Part shown: piece by piece, positions 47,301-59,300 of the stretch
Layout of the letters: each line of letters begins with the position of its first letter
Position numbering within the stretch: position 1 is the first letter of the stretch
Assembly (NCBI RefSeq): GCF_020497125.1
Contig: NC_059075.1
Span: forward strand, 30,726,003 to 30,790,002
DNA length: 64,000 bases
Direction of reading: 5' to 3'
Origin: Mauremys mutica
Lineage: Eukaryota > Chordata > Testudines > Geoemydidae
Translations under genes and position numbers: made by a program
Notes under the pieces: generated by a model
Databases searched by the model: none
Told to the model about the DNA's origin: nothing
Seen by the model: only the letters and a program-made list of their open reading frames with translations

Positions 47301-50300
47301 TACTCAAACAATCTCCTTCGAGCATTACCAGCCCTTACTTTGCCTTGCAGGTACAAAAGGTAGACTCCAACTCCTCAGCCCCTCTAAAAGCAACCCCTGC
47401 AGTGTTCAGCCCCATCACTGGATGCTTTCAGAAATTACCAGGTTCGCTGTCACCAAAGGGAACTATATACAGTACACATCAGCTTGTTTGATTCAACTGA
47501 CACTTTGCTTAATAACACAGGGATGTATTTATAATAAAAACGAGAATAAGTTTATTCACAAAGAAAAGAGATTCAAAGACTCAAATGAGACAGAAGTATA
47601 AGATGCTTCTTAGAGTCTAAACTTAATGTTAACAGGATCAAATCCTTGTCTGAAGTAGGTTCTCACCTAAAACAACTTCCCAGCACTACCACCCAGCATG
47701 GCTGGGATCCACTTTTTATGAATGCAAAATGTGCTGTCCTTTTTGCTCCCTCAGTGATGGATAAAAAGCTGTCCCTTTCCCCCAGATATAGTCCAGTAAA
47801 CCTTTGAAGTGTATTCTTTTGAAGTGCATCCCTAGATAAAACACTTCTCCCACATTGTTCATTTTCCTGTGTGCTCCATTCCTGTTGACTTCACAGGTCT
47901 CTGATGACTTGGAATGTATATGTAGCTTCCACTGTGTTTGCCTCACCATACTTAATTTACATCGGAGACAGGGATAAGTGAATAGGCATGCTTCGTCTGG
48001 TATTAATGAAGAGTGTGTCACTGGCTTTCATTTAATACCTTAAATGACACTACTTATGGATTAATACCATGAAAGCAGTGTGTTAGGTGTAGTGAGGGCA
48101 TCAGGTTTGATAGGCATTACTGTTACAGAACAGCAAACCCTTTATCAGTTGGCGTTGGAGGATCTGAGGGTCAAACTCACTCACTAAATGGTAATTTTGT
48201 CTGAGTAAGGATTTATGGATTAAGATTTAAGGATTTGGCCCAATTTGATTACTAATTTACCTTGTTTAAAGCTCAAAGTACATGTCACTGGCCAAATTTT
48301 GCCCTTATTTACACCTGAGCAAATCAACAGAGACCTGTGTGGGTGTAGCTGCGAACAGAATTTGGCTCCATGTGCTTCTATATATTTACAAACAGGGGCG
48401 GCTCCAGGCCCCAGCACGCCAAGTGCCAAGGGGCGGCATGCCGCAGGAGGTGCTCTGCTGGTCGCCAGGAGGGTGGCAGGCGGCTCCGGTGGACCTCCCG
48501 CAGGCGTGCCTGCGGAGGGTCCGCTGCTTCCGCAGCTCCGGTGGTCCACCAAAGCCGCGGGACCAGCGGACCCCCAGATCACCGGAATTGCCTGCCGCCC
48601 TCCCAGCGACCGGCAGAGTGCCCCCAGCGGCATGCCGCCCTGCTTGTGGTGGTGAAATGTCTAGAGCCGCCCCTGCTTACAAAATGAAGCTATGAGAATA
48701 AAATTAGACTGACTGTAACTGAAATATTTATATAATTAAAAACTCCTAATTACAAGTTATCAAAACAAATCCTATTAACTTTTAAATAATTTGTACTGTA
48801 CATGTTTCTACAACTTGTTATTGCAGATTGGATAGTCAGTGATTTTCAATGAGTTTATATTGGAGATAGGCCTGAATCAAAACCATGGATTCAAATGTCC
48901 CAATAACTTGAAGAAATTCAAAACCAAATTGGGATCTGAACTCTGGAGCTCAAACCCATCTATCATTTCTGTTAATCATGAACATATTTAATAACTGATA
49001 GGAAAAACATTTCTTGATTGTTAATGACTGGCTGGAGAAATTGAATATGCCTAATATTATTGTTCATGAATTGCCAAGAAATGCCCTCCCTTATTGATTT
49101 TAATATGTATATTATATGCAAAAAACTATGCTAAAAGAACATTATTAAGGTTGCAAAGTCAAGCATTCAACATTTAGTAAATACCAAAATTAAGGCTGTG
49201 TGTGTGCAACCTTAATTTCATCCCCTGGTGCACATGTATTATGATAATCTTTAATTACATGATCACATACTAGTATTACTAATTTTTTGCTTTCTTTTTT
49301 TCCCTAGTTCACCAAACCAAGCTTCTGTGGCTTTGAAAGGGTGAGAATCTTGGAAAAGGAGTTTTCTTAATTTTCTGTTTGTTTTACGTGTTCACAATAC
49401 GAGATCACTTTACACCAGTGAATTAATATTTTTTTAAAAACCTGAAATATTTGTAATTTCTGGGTTAGAACACCACAATTGCCTAACAGTCCACAAAAAC
49501 ATTTTAAGTTAGGCCAGCCTACTAAGAATAATACAGCAGAGGGAATTGTAGGCACGCACAATTTACTTTCTCAGATTTGAACTTGGCTGTAGACACTGAG
49601 TAGCATTATCACGGGATCTTTTAATGACTACCACTTATCAAGGCTTTGGTTTCACATGTTGTTTGCAAAATTACATCTCCAACAGCTTTATGTTCAGGCC
49701 TTGCTTATTCCTGACTTGGAGATTCAGGAAGTGGCTGTATTCTCCAACTCCTCTTTCCCCATCAACCTGTATTTATTCTTATCTACATTATTGATCAAGC
49801 CCAACCCTCCTTGCACCCTCCAGTGTCTTTGCAGGATTCTTTAATGCAAACTAAGCCATTATTTATGTACAGAAAAATTACATCACAAAGGGATGCAATT
49901 ATTTTAATGATATATTTCCCTCTGTTTCTCATAGGATGATTATTTCAGCGCAAATGTATGGTATAATGTGCAATGTCTAGCTAATGCAGAGAGCTATGAA
50001 GGTGAGAAGTTCAGATGTGAACATTTTTAAATCTATGAAACGGAGGGAGAAAAGGAAAAAATAGTGAAGCATAGTTATGAACTGAGTTGTGTTCGTGTTA
50101 ATCACTTGGGGTTTTTGCAGGAGCCTAAGGGAGTTAGGCACCCATATCCCACTCAATTTCCATGGAATTTGGGCACCAAACTCCCTTAGGATCTTCTGAA
50201 AATCCCAGCCTTAACTATAAAGTGTCTTTAGTTTAGGGGCTGATCCCCCAACCATTCTCCCACAACTTATGTACCCAGGAAAAATGCTAAAAAACAGTAG

Positions 50301-53300
50301 AAGTGCTGTAGTTCTTCTTTGAGTGGTGTCCCTGTGGATGTTCCATTTTAGGTGCGTATGTGTGTCTGCACCTTTGATGGGAGATTTTTGGTAGCAGTGC
50401 CTGTTCTCCCATGCATGTGCCCACACATCCTTGTGCCCTATACCAAGGCTGCATGGGCAAACTGTCCTCAGTTCCTTCTCAACCACCTGCATCCAGAGAT
50501 GGAGTGTAGTATGTGCCTTTAAGAAGTGCAGGGCCCAATTCAAACATTTTTGGCGGGGCCCTGGCAGGGATGACTAAAAAAAAAAATATGAAAAAAAAAA
50601 AGCCTTTCATTTCTTAGCAACCGGTTCCCTATAAAAAGTTCTGATTTAAGGGATGCGCCACAGTATGTTTTTTTTGTACCAATAGGGTTACCATACATCC
50701 GTATTTTCCCAGGAGAAATTTTTAAATTTTAAAAATTCCTCCCAGATGGCTATTTAAGAACCAAAAAGCCTGACATGTCTGGGAAAATACGGATGTATGT
50801 TAACCCTACCTAAAGTTCTTTTTTAAAAAGATGGGCCTGAACTAGAAATGAGCTCCGTTTCACAAGTGTGGGTCCCCGCCACTCCCTGGGGGTGTGCTAG
50901 GGTGACCAGATGTCCCGATCTTTGGGTCTTTTTCTTATATAGGATCCTATTACACCCCACCCCCATCCCGATTTTTCACACTTGCTGTCTGGTCACCCTA
51001 GGGTGTGCACACGTGTGGGTCCCAGCTGCTCCCTGCCCCCCTCATTGAAGCAGGTGTGCAGGGTTACTGCCCTGGGAACTGCAGGGCACCAGGGAACATG
51101 GGACTGGCTGGAGGCAGGGCAGGGGCTGACTGGAGGTAGGGTCTGGCTGCAAGCAGGGCAAGGGGTGCAGGGCTGGCTGGAGACAGGGGGGTGTGGGGCG
51201 GGCTGGCTGGCTTCAGGCAGGGCCGCAGGGGGGTGCAGCAGGGCTTGGCAGGGTTGGAGACAGAGGAGTGAAGGACTGGCTGGCTTCAGGCAGGGGGGTG
51301 TGGCAAGGGTTGGCTGGAGAAAGAGCAGGGGGTGCGGGTCTGGTGCAGGCAGGACAGGGGGTGTGGGGCTGGTGCGGGCAGGACACAGAGTGTGGGGGTG
51401 GTGCAGGCAGGGCAGGGGGTGTGGCAGGGGCTGGCTGCGGGCAGGGTGTGCAGGGCTGGCTGGAGACAGGGCAGGGAGTGCGGGGCTGGCTGGAGACAGG
51501 GCAGAGGGTGCAGGGCTGGCTGCGGGCAGGGGCTGGCTGTGGGCAGGACAGGGGGTTCAGGGCTGGGGCTGGCTAGGGGTAGGGGGTGCGGGTACAGGGG
51601 GTACAGCCCACCCTGTATGGTGAGTGCCCCCTTCTCCTCCCCCCCCACCGGGGTAGCAGCAGCAGCCCGGGGCTACCCTGCTTCCACCGCCCGGCCTTGT
51701 AAATAGCTGCGGGAGCCCTGGGGAAGTGGCAGGGCTCCAGCGGCTATTTAAAGGACCAGGGCGGCAGAGGCAGCTGGAGCCCCGGCCCTTTAAATAGCCC
51801 CCGGAGCCTCCTGCTAACCCAGGGCTCTGGGGATTATTTAAAGGGCCAGGGGCTCCCCTGCTTCTACCGCCCTGGCCCTTTAAATAGCCAGAGGAAGTGG
51901 CAGTGCTCCAGCGGCTATTTAAAGGGTCGGGGCAGTAGAAGCAACAGGAGCCCTGGACCTTTTAAATAGCCCCCAGAGCCCCACAGCCCTACCCCAGGGC
52001 TCCAGCAGTGGGGCTCTGGTGGCAATTTAAAAGGCTTGGGGCTCCAGCCCCTTGGGGAAGCAAGGCCATCCCGGTACAGTGCACCGGTACGCCGTACTGG
52101 GGCTTGGGCGCGGGGCTAGGGTGACCAGATGTCCTGATTTTATAGGGACAATCCCAATTTTTGGGTCTTTTTCTTATATAGGCTCCTATTACCCACTACC
52201 CCGTCCCGATTTTTCACATTTGCTGTCTGGTCACCCTACGCGGGGCCCTCTTAGGGGCGGGGCCCGATTCAGGGGACTGGGTTGAATTGGCTTAAAGCCG
52301 GTCCTGTGTGCCTTTTTACTGTGTACCTATTCCCACTCTTTTATTAATGTTTTTGCTGTATAGTTAGTTCTTAGTCATAGTAGATTTAGTACCTGATAGT
52401 TGGAATGTATGTTCCTCTTTTTTCTTTTCTTTTCTTTTCTTTTCTTTTTTCTTAAAATATGTACATGTGCACACACACTTTTTTTTTATTTTTTCCCTAT
52501 TGAGGGGTTGAACAACTTTTTCTTCTGTTGGGGATACTGGGCTCCCTGAAATGTAAAAGGTCCCTCTCTTGTCAAGAAGCAATCCCTGTTAGTGACAGGC
52601 ATTCCCACTGCATTCATTGCTTGGGAGACTCTCACATTCCCAGCAAGTGTAAAATCTGCTTTTTAAGGGAAGATTCTATAAAAACAGGGAAATTAAGTAC
52701 AGATTATTAATGGTGGCCTTAAGACTGCCTTAAGACTGGCTTTGGATCCAAGTACAGAAACCCCCCTGTATGGGGATCCTCTCTGTCTGTCAGTGCCCCG
52801 TCATCATTGAGATCACAGTGATTGAGAGCTTCCAAGGGGAACACAGCAACAAAACCCCGGTCTCCAACACTGCCTGTAAGGGACTGAGGCATAGGCAGTT
52901 TGGCCTAGCAGTCACTGCTGGGCTGGAGTCCACAAGTGCCAGGGACAGTAGTCAGTGATCATGAGTCAGAGGAATTGCTAAAGCCAAGTTCATTAGGCAA
53001 GAATCAGTGTCAAGGTGAGGTTGGGATCAGAGATTGGAGATCAGAGGTAGTACCAGGCTAGAGTCAGAAGGCAAGAGTCAGGGTGAAATCGGAGGCTGGA
53101 GATCAGGAAATAATGTGAGGTCTTGAGTTGTAACAGGTTCAAAGTCTGTTTTGTTGCCCAGACAATAGGGTGATTGGCGAATCAGAGGGCCACAGGGTAC
53201 TGTCACTCTGTCTCCCTTGGGCGGTACTTCCTGTGGCAACTATTCTTCACAGTGCTAACATCAGCCATCACTGGTTCTACAGACCAGGGTTCTAGCCCCT

Positions 53301-56300
53301 GCATCCTTATACTCTCCTTGAGTGCAGTACTGATTACCACACTGCCAGTACCAAGAGCTTCCCACTCCAAGTATAAGGAAGGGGATAAGAGGAGCAAAAC
53401 AATGGAGAGTTCATCATTAAAGAAGATCTGGTCCCCAGAGACCTCAGGCCCCAGAGGAATGCTAGTGAAGCTCCAAGTATTAGGCATGTTAAGTTTCAAC
53501 TAAGTCCCATACCTTCTTTGGTAAAGGGCTTGGTACCAAAGATTACTACTAACAAGAGACTGAATCTTCAGCCCCATTAGTACCTTGCACAATGGCTTCT
53601 GCAACATCATTGGTGCCAGTACCAAGTTCTGTTCTGCTGCAGGAATTCCGGTACCTGAAAGACCTTATGGTACCAAATGAGCCTGAGTCTCTTCTCCTTG
53701 CAAGCTCTGGATGCCCCTCAGTACTGAGATTGGCTGGGTCACTGTCTGCTCATGTTTCTGGGAGACAGACCTACATCTTCGACTATCCATGAGGAGGAGT
53801 TGTCACATGCAATACATTCTGTAGAGGAGCATTCTGACTCAGACTTTGAACTTTCTTCAGTTTATTCCAGGAGAAGTTATTCCCCTCTGCAGATGCAACA
53901 GACGCAGGACACCAGACCCCTGCCTTCCAACAGTTGAGATGACCAGTGCTGGATTCCTCCCACTGTGCCTTATGGTCTCCCTCATTGCCCTTACTGTAAT
54001 CCACGAGCAATGTACTGCCAACAATTTCAAGGGACCTCAGTTCAGTCCCATAGGGAACACAGAAGACTGTGTTCCCCAGTACTATCCATCTCTTCTCCCC
54101 ATTCTGAGCCTGAGGAGACCTTTGAGGAGCAAGAGGCAAGGGCAGACAAGGCCGTGACCCCCATCTCAAACATCTCATCATCACTGTATGAGTCAATCAA
54201 TAGTCATCCCATCCTCACCATCATTAGCTGACAGCTTTAGACCATTCCAGGACCTGATGAAGTGGGTCACTGACACCCTGAAAATTCCACCAGAAGATGT
54301 CCAGGATTCCCATCACAAGCTCCTGAACATATTGCACAGCTCTGCCTCAGCATAGATAGCACTGCCAATTAACGAGGCCTTCCTGAAGCCAGCCAAGTCC
54401 ATCTGGCAAACTCCACCAACACCCCCACGCTCCCACATGCAAGAGGGCTGATAACAAACATGTTACATCCTGGTGGCTCAGGACTGTTAATGCACCCAAC
54501 ATACTCAGTCTGGTATCTGTACCCAGTCAGGTCCTACAGTCAGTCACCTGGTGGATGAATGCATCCAAAGTCTGTGCAGGAATCCTTTTCAACCAGAATC
54601 CCCCTACAGAGGGGTCCATATTAACATTGGACATTTCCCTCTTGGAATGGGCAGTACATTTAGCGTACCACACAGTCCAAGGCAAATGGTTACAACAGGA
54701 ACAGCCCTTGCATATCAATCTGTTAGAATTAAGGGTGGTCAGAAATGCTTGCCTCCACTTTCTTCCCCTACTCAAAACCAAGTCTATCAAGATCATGACA
54801 GACAACATAGCATGCATGTATTATATCTGTCATCAGGGCAGAGTGCATTCCCCTCACTCTGCACCGAAGCAATAAAGCTTTGGAACTGGTGCACAGCCAA
54901 TTGGATAGTCATCTTGGCTTCTTACCTCCTGGGTATACAAAACACCATGGCGGATGACATGAGCAGACACTTCTTCCTAAATTACATATGGGAGCTGGAC
55001 TCTCAAGTCCTTAACAAAATACTCGTAGCTTGGGGATTTCCAGAGATCAATCTTTTTGCAACGTCAGCCAACACAAAGAGCAGGAAATTCTGTTCTAGGC
55101 AGGGCTCGATCCCCATCCTCTAGGAGACACTTTCCTCTTTGCATGTACAAAGGGTCTTTTCTATGCATATCTTCCAACTCCATTGCTCTTAAAGGTCTTT
55201 ATCAAGATCAGACAGGACCAAGCCAAAGTCATTTTGATTGCATCATAAGAACATAACGGCCAGACTGGGTCAGACCAACGGTCTATCTAGCCCAGTATCC
55301 TGTCTTCCAACAGTGGCCAATGCCATGTGCCCCAGAGGCAATGAACAGAACAGGCAATCATCAAGACATCCATCCCCTGTTGCCCATTCCCAGCTTCTGG
55401 CAAGCAGAGGCTAGGGACACCATCCCTGTCCATCCAGGCTAATAGCCATTGATGGAACCATCCTCCATGAACTTATCTAGTTTCTTTTTAACCCTGTTAT
55501 CATCTTGGCCTTCACAACATCCTCTGGCATGGAGTTCCATCAACTTGACCATGACAAGTTTGGTTTCCTTACTTCATCAAATTCATCTCTCACACTCCAC
55601 GGCAGCTCGCAATCAGACCTCAACTATTGTCTCAGGATGTGGGTCAGACACTTCACCCCAGTCTGAATGTCCTGCAAACTTGGTTCCTCAGTGATTCTCA
55701 GGATTAGAGATCATATGTTCTTTGGAAGTACAAAAGATACTGTTAAATACCAGAAAGGAATCTACTAGACATACTTATCTTCAGAAATAGAGAAGATATA
55801 AACTTTGGTGTAAAGAGCTGGGGTGAAAGTAAAATACAGCTCTCACCGGTACGGGTCCCACTGTGGTCCCCCGGAAGGGGCGGGGTCTCAGATGGAAGGG
55901 GCAGGGCCAGGGTGGAAATAAGTTACATTTCTTACCCGTACAGTCCAAACACAAGCAACCCACCTCTCCTACATACTTCATGGATCCCTCCCATTGCATG
56001 ACTTAGATATAAAAAATAAAGCTACTACCAGTACTGTCTGTAATAGAACTTTACTACTGGAACAAGCCTGAAAAACTGAAAACTCACTGTCACATTTTTC
56101 ATCTTGTTCTCCCTCCTCCTCCTCCAGCCAGGTTGCCAAGGTGGCTAGGCTCCCCGTTCCCCCGACCCCCGCACTCAGCAGGGGCTGCAGCGGCTCCCCT
56201 CTAGCTTGTAGCAGGGGGACTGGCTGAGGGAGAAGCCTCCCCAGGTAGTCTGCTGCCTGCATAGGAACAGTTTAAACTTAGCTGTTCACTCCACGGTCTG

Positions 56301-59300
56301 AACCGGGGGATCCGGGGTTATTTCTGGCATCCTTGTTAATTTCACTCATGGTTGTTGAGGGGGTGGGGGGTGGGGAGGCGTGACCAAAGCTGGGGCAGTT
56401 CTTTTCTGCCCCCTGGATGAGGCGATCTTCAATAATATAATACACAAAAAATACAATCAAAATCATCTCATCCAGGGGGCAGTGATGGACTCTGTTCTCA
56501 ACCTCCCACCTTCTTAAAGGGTTACTGCTAGGGAGTCACCTAAAGTGGAGTTCCCCCAGGGACACTTCTCCAAGAAGAAGGAGAGGTTATTCACTTTGTG
56601 CAATAACTGGAGTTCTTCAATATGTGTCCCTGTGGGTGCTCCACTATCCACCCCGCTTTGGAGCTGCCTTTATGGGATTTGCGATAGAGAAGGAACTGAG
56701 AGCAGCTTGCTCACATAGCCCTATATAGCCTCGGTGCAGGGCACGAGGATGGGTAGGATGCATGCGTGGGCTGAACGGGCACTGCTACCAAAAATCTCCA
56801 ATCAAAGGTGCAGGGATGAATGTTCCCCTAAAGTGGAGCACCACAGGCACACATACACTTCTCAAAGAGCTCCAGTTACTGCCCAAGGTGAGTAACCTCT
56901 CCTGCTGCATGAGGGATAGGCGGTCAAGAGGCTGCATGGAAGAGAAACCTGTGCTTTCTCAGTGCCCTACAGCACTGCTCTGCAGCAGTTCTCTGCAAGG
57001 GATGGGCGGAGAATCTATAAACTTCACAGATCCACTGATCAGAACATTATTTAGTGGACACAGAGCAGCAGCAGCAGCAGCAGCGGCTCTTATAACCCAG
57101 ACACTGCTGTAGTGGCCACATAGTAGCTACTCTGAAACCCAGCTCCAGGTTAGGGTGACAATTCTTCCCTAGATCCCTGTGTAAAGCCCATTCACTCAAG
57201 CTTTGAAAAGGGAGCAAGAATTTAACCCAGACAATTACACACAGATTTAAATTATTTACAAGTGTATTTGTGTAAACAGTTACAAGAGGTCTCCTCATCT
57301 CCCATCCTTTGCATGAGCACGTGGGGTAAAAGAGTTTTTCTAGCACCAATGGATATTTTTTATGTTCTTAATTTTCATTTGTACTTGTATGTGGGTGCAC
57401 AGTAGCTACTTTAGACAGGCAGATTGAAATCAGCATTCCACAAATCCAGTTCACAAATTCTGTTCTGTGTAAATGCAGTCTATAGAGTAAAGAGGATTTG
57501 CTTGTCCATATCCCAAATTTGTCCTTTACCTTACTCATTTGTTAATTGGTTATAATTTCCCAGATTAGTGGTTCCCCTTTTATTCATCCAGTGGACCACT
57601 TTAGTGTAAGAGAGGGGAGTAGAGAAAAAGGATTAAAACAGGAGGTATGGAACAGAATACAGTAGAACCTCAGAGTTACGAACACCAGAGTTACAAACTG
57701 ACCGGTCAACCACACACCTTATTTGGAACTGGAAGTATGCAATCAGGCAGCAGCAGAGATAACAACAAAAACGTAAATACAGTACAGTACTGTGATAAAC
57801 GTAAACTGCTAAATTTAAAAAAAAGGAAAGTTAAAAAAAAAAAGATTTGACAAGGTAAGGAAACTTTCTGTGTTTGTTTCATTTAAATTAAGATAGTTAA
57901 AAGCAGCATTTTTCTTCTGCATAGTAAAGTTTCAAAGCTGTATTAAGTCAATGAAAGAACAACCATAACGTTTTGTTGAGAGTTATGAACATTTCAGATT
58001 TACAAACAACCTCCTTTCCTGAGGTGTTCGGAACTCTGAGGTTCTACTGTACATATATCTTCTTGCAGATCCACCTCCCCTCCAAACCTCTTCATCAAGG
58101 GGAAATGAAAGAAACAGTTATCCTAAATTGTTCCCCATGTAGCTAAGTGCCTTTTTGGCAGTGCTTTCTGACCTTTCAGCCATTTCCTGTTCTCACTTGG
58201 CGTAATGACAGCTTAGCTGCAGGAGATTCTAGCTTTGCAACAGAGAGCTTTTCACTTTTTCATTTATAGACTTTTCCAGTTATCCTTTGACTAAAAAGTA
58301 CTTTTCATATCTAAAAAATATTGATCTTTTTATTTTACTGCTCTAATCCTTAAACTCACAGATTTTGAAGAATCCTCCTGAGGATTCTCCCTTTTAGAGG
58401 GACTGCCACTTAAAGGCTTCCTGTCTCTCCACAAGTGCTGAGCCAAACTCCCAGCAGCCTTCTAGGAGTTCCCTCAACCAAAGATGTTATTTGAACCGAA
58501 CCCTGAAGGGGATTTTCAAATGGTGGAGGGGGACACAACGTAACTTACCTAAACTCTGGTGGGATGGAGAATCAGGTGGAACCGGAACCCGAAAGAGAAC
58601 CCATGGAAGAGTCTCTCTAGGGTTGGATGAAATGTGGCACATACCACAGAGGCGATCGTTCCCTTTCCAACGTGCCGAAACCCAAATCAGCTTGTACAGG
58701 TTCCCTCTCTGTATAAGGAAGAGGGTTGGTGTGTGTGAGGGAGGGAGTATAAAATTTATATATATAATGATATATATACATTATATGAGCTGATATAAGC
58801 CTTTATTTTCAAAAGTGCTGAGCATGTTGGGTACTGAGCTGTTTTGAAGAACTGGCCCCAACTCTGGGAAATCTGTCCCATAAAGATGAAACCATATTGG
58901 TCTTTTTACAAAACTATATTACAGCTATTACATGCTGACTTCGATGTTTAGATAATACCTTTGTTTTTTCCCTAGTGGATTACATTAGCCTCTCATTCAA
59001 CAAAGATAAGACATTAAGCCAGGTATGGTAATGCTGTAAACCAGGTAAGGTTTGCATTGGTTGATCGTAACTGCAGTACTAATGCAACAGTATTCCCACT
59101 GATATCAGTCTATATTTTTTAACTTCCTATTTCTTTGCTATTTTTCTGTCTGAACATGTAAAGTCTTGAGGTCATAGCTCATTAGTAAAAAGTTGGCATG
59201 CTATATGTCCCCTAGTTAGTTTCCTAGCTTTAAAATTGCTTTCCAAATTAATATACAATAACATTTAGCTCATACTATGACCCTGTTGATACTTCCATTG

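Larger units (their letters stand above)
50520..52306. mobile_element. 1.79-kb hAT-like element nested in the DIRS element
   Basis: The direct repeat TGTGCCTTT occurs at 50512-50520 and 52307-52315. The right end AAAGCCGGTCCTG reads inverted as CAGGACCGGCTTT, a hAT-type end. The left end is eroded (TTTAAGAAGTGCAGGGCCC). The interior carries three TA-flanked MITEs, a G-rich minisatellite and a set of TATTTAAAGG-containing inverted and tandem units. No transposase is encoded, and the 213-aa and 127-aa frames are minisatellite translation. Confidence 0.7.
50306..56890 (+). mobile_element. Second DIRS-type element with inverted terminal repeats, multiply interrupted
   Basis: The left end (about 50312-50440, TTCTTCTTTGAGTGGTGTCC.. 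and TGGGAGATTTTTGGTAGCAG) is inverted at the right end (about 56776-56880, ..CTACCAAAAATCTCC.. and CTTCTCAAAGAGCTCC). This is the inverted terminal repeat expected for DIRS elements. Between them lie a hAT insertion (50520-52306), a gag-like remnant (about 53170-54460), an RNase H region (54540-55130), a CR1 (55244-55575) and a further insertion (about 55820-56460). The RT is deleted and the gag-like remnant joins almost directly to RNase H. Confidence 0.75.

Noticed and set aside
48220..48695. Three overlapping frames of 105-137 aa
   Set aside because: They cover the hAT MITE at 48393-48675 and reflect its GC content.
50982..51623. 213-aa Gly/Trp/Leu-rich open frame, with overlapping frames of 120-127 aa
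   Set aside because: This is a minisatellite read in several frames. Periodicity of the DNA explains the open frames, and no domain is present.
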